39,590 nt of DNA from contig CANGXU010000014.1 in assembly GCA_947457885.1 (NCBI GenBank), positions 1 through 39,590 of the forward strand, given 5' to 3'. A program made the position numbers and the translations under genes. How positions within the stretch are numbered: the stretch's first letter is position 1; each line of letters opens with the position of its first letter. The notes below the pieces were generated by a model. The model was not told the DNA's origin, ran no database searches, and worked only from the letters and a program-made list of their open reading frames with translations. Of the stretch, positions 16,804 to 26,518 are shown piece by piece. Origin of the DNA: Betaproteobacteria bacterium. Lineage in GTDB: Bacteria > Pseudomonadota > Gammaproteobacteria > Burkholderiales > CAIKXV01.

Positions 16804-17601
16804 TCAGCGCATCATCACCCGTCGGGCGACGTAGGAAAGCAGGTCGACCAGGGCGACCAGAAACAGCATCGCCAACAGCACCGAACCGGTCTCGCTCATC
16901 TGGAACAAACCCATGTGGAACGCGAGCATCTGCCCGAGGCCGCCGGCACCCACGACGCCCAGCACCGCCGCCGCACGGATGTTGTTCTCCCAGCGATAGA
17001 GCGTGTAGGACATCACCTGGGGCAGTACCGCGGGCAGGACCGCGTACAGGAATACTCGGCCACCGGGGACACCCTGCACGCGCAGTGCGTCGGCCGGCGC
17101 GCGTGGGGTGTTCTCGATGGCCTCTGCAAACAGCCGGCCGAGCACGCCCGTGGTGTGGAAGGCGAGGGCCAGCGTGCCGGAGAGCGGACCGAGGCCGGCT
17201 GCGATCAGCAACAGCGCGGCCCAGGCCAGTTCGGGGACCGAGCGCAGCGCGTTGAGCAGCAGCCGGGTCGGCCCGCGCGCGATGCTTCGACGGCCATCCG
17301 GCGGCCGGCTCGCGGGCAACGCGAGCGCGAGCCCCCCGGCCACGGCCAGCAGGGTGCCGAGTGCCGACATGGCGAGCGTCTCGGCGCTGGCGATCGCGAC
17401 GCGCCGAAGGAATTCGGGATCGGTCGCTGGCGACGCGAGCTCACCCAGAAAGCGGCCCATGCGCGCCGCTGCATCCGCCGAAAGGAACGCGCCCCACTTG
17501 AGGTCGAGCGTGGCGAAGCTGGCGAGCACGAGTACGGCGATGCCGGCGACGATCCAGCAGGCCGTGCAGCGCGCATGCACAAGTGGCGGTGCCGGGATCA
17601 T
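16804..17601 (-). CDS. PhnE-type ABC transporter permease (second)
   Basis: A 265-residue inner-membrane permease with about five to six hydrophobic segments. The binding-protein-dependent transport loop is visible as RSVPELAWAALLLIAAGLGP followed by EAIENTPRAPADALRVQG, and the C-terminal VLGVVGAGGLGQML is typical of PhnE-type permeases. It would form half of the channel with the permease encoded just upstream. Its ATG (17599-17601) overlaps the upstream permease stop as ATGA, so translation is probably coupled. It is the last gene of the four-gene importer operon. Confidence 0.88.
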   Translation of the reverse strand: MIPAPPLVHARCTACWIVAGIAVLVLASFATLDLKWGAFLSADAAARMGRFLGELASPATDPEFLRRVAIASAETLAMSALGTLLAVAGGLALALPASRPPDGRRSIARGPTRLLLNALRSVPELAWAALLLIAAGLGPLSGTLALAFHTTGVLGRLFAEAIENTPRAPADALRVQGVPGGRVFLYAVLPAVLPQVMSYTLYRWENNIRAAAVLGVVGAGGLGQMLAFHMGLFQMSETGSVLLAMLFLVALVDLLSYVARRVMMR

Positions 17602-18431
17602 CCGAGCACCCGGCGCAGTCGGCCGCTGGCCCAGTCGGCGACCCACACCAGCGCGACGAAAACCAGCAGGATCGTGCTCACCTCAGCGCCATTGAACATC
17701 TTCAGCGAGGTGATCAACTGCTGCCCCAGGCCACCGGCCCCGACGAAGCCGAGCACCGCCGACGACCGGATCGCACACTCCCATCGGTACACGGTGTAGC
17801 TGGTGAGCTCGGCTGCATTGGTCGGCAGCAGCGCATACAGGAATGCGCCGGTGCGGCTCGACCCGTTGCGCAGCAGCGCCGTCGTGGCATGCGCATCGCC
17901 ACTTTCGAGGATCTCCGCGTAGACCTTGCCGAGCATGCCGGCATAGGTGAGCGCGATCGCCAGTACCCCGGCAGTCGGCCCCAGGCCGACCACGCGGACG
18001 AAGACCAGCGCCCACACCAGTTCCGGTACGCTGCGCAGTACGATCAGCAACCAGCGGATCGCCTGGCGCACCAGGAAGGGCAGCGCATGCATCCGGCCGG
18101 GCAGGGCGGACACCGACAGCACGGCGGTCGAGGCCAGCGTCATCGGAATCGCCAGCGCCAGCGCCAGCACCATGCCGCAGGTGGCGATCGCGACGGTACG
18201 CCACGCCTCGTGGGCGACCATCTTCAGGAAGGCCGCGTCCGAATGCGGCGGAAAGAAGTCGGACAGGAACCGCAGGGTCGAGCGCAGGCTCTCGGGCTCG
18301 AACAGGATCCACGGGCGGAACTCGGTCGCCCACAGCATCGGTACCAGCAGCGCCGCGCCGGCGAGCGTCCAGAACACCCGCCCGCGCCACGCGGGGTCGC
18401 GCAGCGAGGGGACCACCCCTGCGTCTGCCAT
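17598..18431 (-). CDS. PhnE-type ABC transporter permease (first)
   Basis: A 277-residue inner-membrane permease with about six hydrophobic segments, the first near residues 20-40. It has the EAA-like loop (RSVPELVWALVFVRVVGLGP, then AEILESGDAHATTALLRNG) and the AVLGFVGAGGLGQQL tail of PhnE-type permeases. It pairs with the next permease and is served by the ATPase encoded upstream. The ATG at 18431 overlaps the ATPase stop codon (TGATG), so translation is probably coupled. Although related to the second permease, it differs clearly in sequence. Confidence 0.88.
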   Translation of the reverse strand: MADAGVVPSLRDPAWRGRVFWTLAGAALLVPMLWATEFRPWILFEPESLRSTLRFLSDFFPPHSDAAFLKMVAHEAWRTVAIATCGMVLALALAIPMTLASTAVLSVSALPGRMHALPFLVRQAIRWLLIVLRSVPELVWALVFVRVVGLGPTAGVLAIALTYAGMLGKVYAEILESGDAHATTALLRNGSSRTGAFLYALLPTNAAELTSYTVYRWECAIRSSAVLGFVGAGGLGQQLITSLKMFNGAEVSTILLVFVALVWVADWASGRLRRVLG

Positions 18432-19276
18432 CAACGGCAGACCATGACCGTCGCCGGGCGCACCGTCGGCTCGGTCGGGTCGGTCGGCACCGGCGGCGCA
18501 CCCGCGAGCTCGTGTTCGAACTGCGCATACAGCCGCAGCAGGTGCTCCCGCGTCACCTCGGCCGATGGCAGGTCGAACGCAAGCTCGCCGTTGCGCAGCC
18601 CGATGATGCGCGGAAAGGATGCGACCGCCACGTCCACCTGGTGCAGGGTGGCGAGCAGGGTCACGCCCCGAAGACGCGCCTCGCCGGTGAGGGTCTCGAT
18701 CACCATCCTCGATCGCGTGGGGTCGAGCGCGGACAATGGCTCATCGACCAGCCACAGGCCCGCCGGCGCCAGCAGCGCGCGCGCCAGCCCGACACGCTGG
18801 CGCTCGCCACCGGACAGGCGATCGACGCGCGTCCACAGCTTGTCCGACAGGTCGAAGCGTGCGAGCGCGGCATGCGCCTGCGCCGCCCCCATCGGATACA
18901 CGAGAGATCGCAGGCTCGACCACAGGGACAGGACCGGAAGCCGAGCAGCCAGCAGCGCAGTCACCGTCCGCTGGCGTGGCGGCAGCGGTGGCACCTGCGG
19001 TGCGAGGAAGAGCCGCCCGCGCAGGCGCTGCAACTGGCGCACCGGCAGCGACCAGGGGTCCACCCCATCCAGGCGAAGCCGGCCCGACGAAGGACGCAGT
19101 GCACAGGCGATCGCATGCAGCAGCGTCGTCTTGCCTGCACCCGACGGGCCGATCACCGCGACCTGCTCGCCGGCCTCGATCTTCAGCGACAGCGGGCGCA
19201 GCGCCGCAGGCACCTGCACCGGTGCGGCGGTATGCCGGACTTCGAGCCCGTCGAGCGTCACTGCCAGCCCAGCCAT
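18431..19276 (-). CDS. PhnC-type ABC transporter ATPase
   Basis: A 281-residue ATP-binding protein. All motifs are intact: Walker A GPSGAGKT (43-50), Q-loop Gln94 in LAPQVP, signature LSGGERQ (154-160), Walker B WLVDEP (175-180), and switch His212. Residues 1-40 contain the A-loop region. It would power import through the two permeases encoded downstream. The last 30 residues are Pro/Thr-rich and unlike the core. The stop overlaps the next permease start. The binding-protein gene ends 16 bases upstream of the ATG. Confidence 0.9.
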   Translation of the reverse strand: MAGLAVTLDGLEVRHTAAPVQVPAALRPLSLKIEAGEQVAVIGPSGAGKTTLLHAIACALRPSSGRLRLDGVDPWSLPVRQLQRLRGRLFLAPQVPPLPPRQRTVTALLAARLPVLSLWSSLRSLVYPMGAAQAHAALARFDLSDKLWTRVDRLSGGERQRVGLARALLAPAGLWLVDEPLSALDPTRSRMVIETLTGEARLRGVTLLATLHQVDVAVASFPRIIGLRNGELAFDLPSAEVTREHLLRLYAQFEHELAGAPPVPTDPTEPTVRPATVMVCR

Positions 19277-19292
19277 CGCCAGCCCCCGCGCG

Positions 19293-20153
19293 CTACTTGA
19301 TTAGCCCGGCACTGCGGCCCGCCTGCTCCAGTCCCTTGTAGTTCGACGCCTGGGTAGGGATGAAGCGCGCCGCGCGCGCTAGCCCCAGGATTTCCTTGCC
19401 CTCCGCATCAGCGGGGTTCAGGGCGAGCAGCGCCTTGGTCACCCGCTCGCGCAGGGGTGCCGGCATGTCGGCATGGACCGTCCAGTTGTAGTTGAAGTAG
19501 GGGGGCGTCGTGTAGAAGACCTCTACCTTCGAAAGGTCGACCTTCTTCTCTTCGACGAACTTGCGCCACACCGTGATGTCGAGCGCCGCAGCGTCGACGC
19601 GGCCGGTGACAACCGACGCGATGGTCGCGTCATGGGCACCCGAGTAGGCGATGCGCTTGAAGTCGCGCTCGGGGTTGAGGCCGGCCTCGAGCAGGAAGTT
19701 GCGCGGCATCAGGTGGCCTGACGTGCTCGACTGCGATCCGAAGCTCACGTTGCGTCCCTTGAGGTCGGCGAGCGACTTGATGCCCGACCCGGCAAGCGTG
19801 ATGAACACCGACCGGAACTGCGAATCCTCCTCGCGCTGGGCAATCGGGATCACCTTGTCGCCGGAGCGGATCCGCGCCTGCACGAAGGTGAAGCCGCCGA
19901 ACCAGACCATCTCCACCTGCTTGTTGACCAGCGCTTCGACGGCCGCGGGGTAGTCGGTGACGGGCGTGAACTCGACCTTCATGCCTAGCTGACGTTCGAG
20001 GTACTTCACCAGAGGCGCGAACTTGCGCAACTGCTCGCTCGCCGCTTCCTCCGGGATCGTGGTCACACGGAACACGTTCTGAGCGAACGCGGCCGTGGCA
20101 GTCAGCACAAGCGCCAGCAGGGCGGCGCTCGCGCCGGCAACCGCGCGTCGCAT
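19293..20153 (-). CDS. PhnD/putative selenate-type periplasmic binding protein
   Basis: A 286-residue exported binding protein, first gene of the importer operon. Signal peptide is residues 1-24 (cleavage after AAFA). Motifs include FRVTTIPEEAASEQLRKFAPL, VTDYPAAVEALV, VWFGGFTFVQAR, the SFGSQSSTSGHLMPRNF segment and AYSGAHDATIASV. I recall this combination from the family annotated as putative selenate ABC transporter binding proteins (PhnD superfamily), so selenate or a similar oxyanion is a candidate ligand. Phosphonate or phosphite cannot be excluded. ATG 20153 begins the signal peptide but lacks a clear ribosome site. No selenium-metabolism gene is visible nearby. Confidence 0.83.
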   Translation of the reverse strand: MRRAVAGASAALLALVLTATAAFAQNVFRVTTIPEEAASEQLRKFAPLVKYLERQLGMKVEFTPVTDYPAAVEALVNKQVEMVWFGGFTFVQARIRSGDKVIPIAQREEDSQFRSVFITLAGSGIKSLADLKGRNVSFGSQSSTSGHLMPRNFLLEAGLNPERDFKRIAYSGAHDATIASVVTGRVDAAALDITVWRKFVEEKKVDLSKVEVFYTTPPYFNYNWTVHADMPAPLRERVTKALLALNPADAEGKEILGLARAARFIPTQASNYKGLEQAGRSAGLIK

Positions 20154-20739
20154 CAGGGAAATGGATCGGCAGGGACCGCGGTCAGCAGGAAGGGAATCGA
20201 GGCGGAACGCGCGGGCGGAAACAGTGGAGATCATCGGAAGCATGCAGGCACCTGTGCGTCAGAGATGACGGTTGGAAGGGGATCGAGGGGATCGAAGGCC
20301 TCTGAGGGCGACAAGCTGTACGGCGCATGGAACGACGCAGACCGGAAGGACGGTCGCATGGACCGCGCCAGGCGCGACGGCCTTCGTGGAGCATCGCCCG
20401 GCTCTGCAGTGCACACGGCACCGCGACTCAGCCTGAGAAGTAATCGCCGCGGGAGAGGATCAGGAAGGCCACCGCTGACGGACCCGCCGCTCTCGGTGCT
20501 TCGGGGCGAACGCCGGGTCTCGCATGGCGCATTCGATCCGAAGGCCCGAGATCGCAGACACTGCAGGCACCATGGAGAAGCTTCATGATCATTGTTCGAG
20601 AATAGCACAGCGCCCGGCGGGCTCCGGCCGGCACAATGCGATGAAGCCGCACCCCTTTCCGGTTCAACGCAGGCCCGCTATTCTGTCGCCCGATCCGAAT
20701 CGGACATTCGATCGGGCCGGCGAGACCGGGGAGGCGGCA
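20154..20739. other. 586-base divergent intergenic region
   Basis: This separates the ABC importer operon (minus) from the Asp/Glu-racemase-like operon (plus). No gene is seen; frames lack known motifs. It should contain both promoters. The only symmetric element found is the inverted repeat at 20689-20716, listed separately. Confidence 0.5.
20689..20716. repeat. Inverted repeat upstream of the racemase-like operon
   Basis: CCCGATC at 20689-20695 and its reverse complement GATCGGG at 20710-20716 flank 14 bases. A nested ATCGG (20699-20703) is also complementary to the left arm. It ends 23 bases before the ATG at 20740, so it could be an operator or an mRNA hairpin near the ribosome site. It may be chance. 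Confidence 0.3.
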
Positions 20740-21441
20740 ATGGGTTGGGAACTCAAGCTGGGCATCATCGTGCCATCGTGGAACACGGTGATGGAATACG
20801 AGTGGCAGCGCCTGGTCGGGGAAGGCGTCTCGGTGCACTCGCAGCGTATACGGCACCTTGCAGACACGGAAGCTGACCTCGCCTGGCTCGGCACGCAGGC
20901 GCCAGCCGCCGCCGAACTGCTCTCGCATGCGAAAGTGAATGCGATCTGCTACGGATGCACCGCCAGCGGATTCCTGGAATCCCCGGCCGAAGACCTGATG
21001 CATGAAGCCGCGCTGACTCGGGCGACCGGCATCCCGACGGTTGCGTCCTCCGCCTCCATCGTGCGTGCGCTTCGGGCCGTGGGCGCGACACGCATCAGCG
21101 TCGCGTCGCCGTACGAGGCGTGGCTTAACGACCGGGTCAGAAGGCATCTCGAAGCAGCCGGGTTCACGGTGGTCGCGATGAAGGGGCTGGGGACGCAGGC
21201 TCACGGCAGCATCTCGACCGAGACCGTGCGCGCGCTGGCGCTGGAAGTGGTCAGGCCCGAAACGCAGGCGATCTTCATCAGTTGCTCGAACTTCCGCACG
21301 CTCGACATCCTCGCGCAGGTCGAGCAGGCCACCGGCCTGCCGGTGATCACCAGCAACCAGGCCGCTCTCTGGGGTACGCTGAGGGCGATCGGTGATCGGC
21401 GCGTGATGTCTGATGCGGGCAGGCTGTTCGCCGAGGCCTGA
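20740..21441 (+). CDS. Asp/Glu racemase-superfamily enzyme (maleate isomerase / arylmalonate decarboxylase-like)
   Basis: A 233-residue cytoplasmic enzyme. It starts WELKLGIIVPSWNTVME, the conserved opening of maleate isomerase-type proteins, and retains two cysteines at the active-site positions: Cys73 in CYGCTASGF and Cys182 in ISCSNFRT. The family includes maleate cis-trans isomerase and arylmalonate decarboxylase. A two-cysteine arrangement argues for isomerase or racemase rather than decarboxylase activity. ATG 20740 has GGGGAGG about six bases upstream. It heads an operon with a Bug binding protein, an HpcH-type aldolase and a quinone oxidoreductase, which suggests a role in using a small dicarboxylate. 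Confidence 0.85.
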   Translation: MGWELKLGIIVPSWNTVMEYEWQRLVGEGVSVHSQRIRHLADTEADLAWLGTQAPAAAELLSHAKVNAICYGCTASGFLESPAEDLMHEAALTRATGIPTVASSASIVRALRAVGATRISVASPYEAWLNDRVRRHLEAAGFTVVAMKGLGTQAHGSISTETVRALALEVVRPETQAIFISCSNFRTLDILAQVEQATGLPVITSNQAALWGTLRAIGDRRVMSDAGRLFAEA

Positions 21442-21493
21442 TCGGGCAGCACTGTAGAAGAGAGCGGTCCAGGCCGCATCAGGAGGGAAAGTG

Positions 21494-22483
21494 ATGAACG
21501 TCGACACGGGTTTGCGCGGGTCATGCAGCATCCTTGCAGCCGCACTGCTGTGCTGTGCCACCGCTCCGGGCGCGGTGATGGCGCAGGACTATCCGACCCG
21601 GCCGGTACGTATCGTCGTGCCGTTCCCGGCTGGCGGTACTACCGACATCATCGGGCGCATCGTCGGGCAGCGACTGACCAGGGACTGGAAGCAGCAGGTG
21701 CTTATCGACAACCGACCGGGTGGCGGCGCGAATATCGGTGCCGAACTGGCCATGCGGGCTGCGCCCGACGGCTATACGCTGTTCATGGCATCGACCGCGC
21801 ACAGCATCAACGCGACGCTGTATCCGAAGCTCGCCTACGATCCGATCAAGGACTTCACCGCGATCTCGATGATGGCCGACACCGCGCAGGTGCTGGTCGT
21901 GCACCCGTCGTTGCCGGTGAAGGACGTGCGCGGTCTCATCGCGCTGCTGAAGCAGCGCCCTGGCGACCTCAGCTACAGCTCGGCGGGCAACGGCAGCCAG
22001 CCGCACCTGTCGGCCGAGATGTTCCGGATGCTGACCGGAACCCGCATGACCCACATCCCCTACAAGGGCGGTCCGCAGGCGATGACCGACCTGATCGCCG
22101 GTTTCGTCGCGCTGTCCTTCGCGACCGCGCCTTCGGCCGTACCCCACGTCAAGTCCGGCAAGGTGCGGGCGCTCGGCGTCAGTTCGCTCGCGCGCATCCC
22201 GGCGCTGCCGCAGGTGCCGACGATCGACGAATCCGGCCTCGCCGGTTTCGAGGCCAACAACGTGTTCGGCATGGTCGGCCCGCCCGGCCTGCCAGCCGCG
22301 CTGGTCGAACGCATCAATGCCGATCTGGTGGCGGCGCTGAAAGACCCGGGCATCCGGGGCGCGTTGAGCGAGCAGGGGGCCGAAGCGCGGCCGAGCACAC
22401 CCGCGGAGTATGCTGCGCTGATCCGCAACGAGGTCGCGAACTGGGGCAAGGTGGTGCGCCAGTCCGGTGCGCGGGTCGACTGA
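21494..22483 (+). CDS. Bug-family TTT periplasmic binding protein
   Basis: A 329-residue exported receptor of the Bug/TctC family. Signal peptide is about residues 1-31 (ending PGAVMAQ). Family motifs are RPVRIVVPFPAGGTTDIIGR, DNRPGGGANIG, APDGYTLFM, HIPYKGGPQA and the late VPTIDESGLAGF. ATG 21494 is chosen: AGGAGG lies seven bases upstream, and the GTG three bases earlier would be too close. It sits 52 bases after the racemase-like gene and 31 before the aldolase gene, so its ligand is probably the substrate or product of those enzymes. No membrane partners are encoded nearby. Confidence 0.92.
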   Translation: MNVDTGLRGSCSILAAALLCCATAPGAVMAQDYPTRPVRIVVPFPAGGTTDIIGRIVGQRLTRDWKQQVLIDNRPGGGANIGAELAMRAAPDGYTLFMASTAHSINATLYPKLAYDPIKDFTAISMMADTAQVLVVHPSLPVKDVRGLIALLKQRPGDLSYSSAGNGSQPHLSAEMFRMLTGTRMTHIPYKGGPQAMTDLIAGFVALSFATAPSAVPHVKSGKVRALGVSSLARIPALPQVPTIDESGLAGFEANNVFGMVGPPGLPAALVERINADLVAALKDPGIRGALSEQGAEARPSTPAEYAALIRNEVANWGKVVRQSGARVD

Positions 22484-22514
22484 AGGCGATGGCCGCACGC
22501 GGCTCGGAGGCACG

Positions 22515-23201
22515 ATGACATCGGCAGTGAAGCAGAAGATGGCGCGCGGCGAAGTGGCGGTCGCGGTGAACCTGGCCGGCCACAACCCGGACCTGCTGGA
22601 ACCTCTGGCCAGGTGGGGTGCCGACGTCGCCTTCATCGACTGCGAGCGTACCGGCATCGGCATCGATGCGGCGACCGACCTGATCCGCGCCGCGCGGGCG
22701 GCGCGGCTTCCCGCGGTCGTGCGCAGCTGGTCGCGCGCGCCCGAGGTGCTCGTGCAGTATTTCGACCGCAAGGCCGACGGTATCGTCGTGCCGCACATCG
22801 ACTCGGCGGAAGAAGCGGCCTCGGTGGTCGAGATCGTGCGCTATGCATGCGGCGAGTCGGCGGCGCGCGACAAGCTGGTGGTGGTGCAGATCGAGACGCC
22901 GGCGGCGGTGGCTGCGGTCGATGCGATCGCGGCGGTGCCGGGCATAGACGTCGTCCTGCTCGGGCCGAACGACCTGTCCTACGAGATGACCGGCATCCGG
23001 GGCAACATGACCGCGGAGGTCGAGCGGACGATCGAACACCTGGCGGGACGGCTGCGGGTGGCAGGCCGCGCGTTCGGCATGCCGGCGCGCCTCGAACAGG
23101 TGGCGCGGTTCCGTGCACTCGGCGCAACCTTCCTCTACTACCCGGTGGAGTGGCTGATCGAACGCGCGCTGCAGGAACTGCAGCGCGAGAACAGCCGCTG
23201 A
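22515..23201 (+). CDS. HpcH/HpaI-family aldolase (class II, metal-dependent)
   Basis: A 228-residue cytoplasmic enzyme of the HpcH/HpaI aldolase/citrate lyase family. The beta-barrel shows FIDCERTGIGIDAATDL near the start, VVPHIDSAEEAA in the middle, the metal ligand Glu in VQIETPAAV, and the metal ligand Asp in LLGPNDLSYEM. Members cleave 4-hydroxy-2-oxo acids to pyruvate and an aldehyde. It is shorter than HpaI (about 260) but keeps the core. ATG 22515 has GGAGG four bases upstream. It lies between the Bug binding protein and the quinone-oxidoreductase gene. Confidence 0.87.
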   Translation: MTSAVKQKMARGEVAVAVNLAGHNPDLLEPLARWGADVAFIDCERTGIGIDAATDLIRAARAARLPAVVRSWSRAPEVLVQYFDRKADGIVVPHIDSAEEAASVVEIVRYACGESAARDKLVVVQIETPAAVAAVDAIAAVPGIDVVLLGPNDLSYEMTGIRGNMTAEVERTIEHLAGRLRVAGRAFGMPARLEQVARFRALGATFLYYPVEWLIERALQELQRENSR

Positions 23202-23242
23202 GCAGCCGCTGCGCGCGCGAGACTGCAACCACCTTGTCCAGC

Positions 23243-24241
23243 ATGAAGGCGATCACGATCGACCGCTACGGCGGCCCGGAAGTCATGCAGTTGCGCGACA
23301 TCGGCATCCCTGAACCCGGCCCTGGCGAAGTGCTGGTTAAGGTCGCGTTCGCCGGGATCAACTTCATGGACATCCATACCCGGCAGGGCAAGTACCGCGA
23401 TTCGCGCAGCTATCCGGTACGCCCGCCGTGCACCCTAGGCATGGAAGGTGCCGGCGAGGTGGTGGCGACGGGCCAGTCGACGCAACGCATCCGCACCGGC
23501 GACCGGGTGGCCTGGTGCATCGCCTGGGGCAGCTACGCCGAGTACGCCTGCGTTCCGGAGTCGCGGCTCGCGCGCCTTCGGCCCGACACCGCCTTCGACA
23601 TTGCCGCAGCCAGCGTGTTCCAGGGCAGCACTGCACACTACCTGGTGAACGACGTCGCCCGGCTCGAACCCGGCATGATCTGCCTGGTGCATGCCGCGTC
23701 GGGCAGCATCGGCCAATGGCTGGTGCAGATGGCAGCACGCGCAGGTGCAAGTGTCCTTGCAACCGCGAGCACGGCGGAGAAGCGCGCGATCGCCACGGCA
23801 CTGGGCGCGCGCCAGGCGTTTGCCTATGGCGAGGGCAGGTTCGCCGCGGACGTGCGCGCGGCCACTGGCGGCAGGGGCGTAGACGTTGTGTTCGACCCGG
23901 TGGGCCGCACGACGCTGCGCGACAGCTTCCGCGCCACCCGCACGCGCGGGCTGGTCGTGAACTACGGCAATGTATCGGGCTCGGTCACCGACCTCGATCC
24001 GATCGAACTCGGAGAGGCGGGCTCGCTGTTCCTCACTCGCCCGCGCCTCACCGACCACCTCGCCGATGCCGACACCGTGCAGCGGCGCGCCGATGCGCTA
24101 TTTGAAGCCATCGCGACCGGCGGCATGCGGGTGGCGATCGACAGCCGCCGCCATACGCTCGATGACGTACACCTCGCGCACGAACGGCTCGAGCGACGCG
24201 AACAGATCGGCAAGGCATTGCTGGTTCCGGGCGCAGGATGA
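23243..24241 (+). CDS. NADPH:quinone oxidoreductase-like MDR protein
   Basis: A 332-residue protein of the zinc-free MDR superfamily, quinone oxidoreductase type. It opens MKAITIDRYGGPEVMQL, has GroES-like residues (about 1-140, LGMEGAGEVVA), then the Rossmann domain with VHAASGSIGQWLVQMA as NADPH-binding loop and FDPVGRTTLRDS. It would reduce quinones or enones in the cytoplasm. It is closer to Qor/zeta-crystallin than to the other MDR protein at 15038. It follows the aldolase by 41 bases and precedes the Spx/ArsC gene by 10 bases, so it belongs to the same transcript. Confidence 0.9.
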   Translation: MKAITIDRYGGPEVMQLRDIGIPEPGPGEVLVKVAFAGINFMDIHTRQGKYRDSRSYPVRPPCTLGMEGAGEVVATGQSTQRIRTGDRVAWCIAWGSYAEYACVPESRLARLRPDTAFDIAAASVFQGSTAHYLVNDVARLEPGMICLVHAASGSIGQWLVQMAARAGASVLATASTAEKRAIATALGARQAFAYGEGRFAADVRAATGGRGVDVVFDPVGRTTLRDSFRATRTRGLVVNYGNVSGSVTDLDPIELGEAGSLFLTRPRLTDHLADADTVQRRADALFEAIATGGMRVAIDSRRHTLDDVHLAHERLERREQIGKALLVPGAG

Positions 24242-24251
24242 GGACTCGACG

Positions 24252-24647
24252 ATGACACCCGGCAAGACCCCGGATGGCCTGGCTTCTCCGCGCGTGACGC
24301 TGCATGGCATCCGCAACTGCGACACCATGAAGAAGGCTCGCGCATGGCTCGACCGCGCGGGCATCGCCTACCGCTTCCACGACTACAAGGCAGACGGCAT
24401 CGACGCGGCCACGCTCGACCGCTTCAGCGCGCAGGTCGGGTGGGAGCGGTTGCTCAATCGCGCTGGCACCACCTTCCGCAAGTGCGTCCCTGAGGCCGAA
24501 CGGGCCACGATCGACGCCACGCGCGCCCGTGCGCTGATGCTCGCGCATCCGTCCATGATCCGGCGGCCGGTGCTCGACATCGACGGCGACCTGCTGGTGG
24601 GCTTCGATCCGAAGGCGTACGAGCAGGCATTCGCGGCGGCCGGCTGA
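24252..24647 (+). CDS. Spx/ArsC-family thioredoxin-fold protein (YffB-like)
   Basis: A 131-residue thioredoxin-fold protein of the arsenate-reductase-like group. The active Cys23 is in HGIRNCDTMKKA, followed by the helix and HDYKADGID. A MIRRPVLD segment near 98-105 is the family's conserved Arg-Pro stretch. It has no second CXXC cysteine, like YffB and Spx-type proteins. It may act as a glutathione-dependent reductase, but a true arsenate role is not supported. The start at ATG 24252 has GAGGA about eight bases before it. It lies ten bases after the quinone-oxidoreductase stop and is probably co-transcribed. Confidence 0.86.
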   Translation: MTPGKTPDGLASPRVTLHGIRNCDTMKKARAWLDRAGIAYRFHDYKADGIDAATLDRFSAQVGWERLLNRAGTTFRKCVPEAERATIDATRARALMLAHPSMIRRPVLDIDGDLLVGFDPKAYEQAFAAAG

Positions 24648-26259
<1,612 letters not shown>

Positions 26260-26273
26260 ATTGCTGCAGCGTA

Positions 26274-26285
26274 TGCTGCGCAGCA
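26274..26285. repeat. Perfect 12-base palindrome (TGCTGCGCAGCA)
   Basis: A 12-base palindrome lies 15 bases after the ldcA stop codon. It could be a protein-binding site or part of a weak hairpin with the neighbouring TGCTGCAGC. No T-run follows. No other signal is seen in the 259-base gap to the FabG-like gene. Confidence 0.25.
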
Positions 26286-26518
26286 TTACAGGAGTCGGAC
26301 ACTACCCGCCTTGTCTAGGGCAAAGCCCCGTCAATGCTGGGAAGTAGTCGGTTGTGCGGCGCGGCAGATTCGGCTAGAGTCGTTGCAGCTGGGCTCCCGT
26401 TCAGACGCCCGAAGCCTCTCGCGAGGCTCGCTATCCGGACCTGTTCCGGGGCTTTCAGCGCTCCGACGTTGCTGCGCAACACCAACGGCGACGGCGATCA
26501 TGAAAAAGGGAGATTCGG

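Noticed and set aside
20231-20608. Open minus-strand frame of 125 codons in the divergent gap
   Set aside because: Arg/Ser/Pro-rich composition typical of a chance frame in GC-rich DNA, no motif, and no ribosome site.
26260-26518. Possible small gene between ldcA and the FabG-like gene
   Set aside because: Frames are short and Arg/Ser-rich with no motif; the gap shows only a 12-base palindrome and the ribosome site of the next gene.
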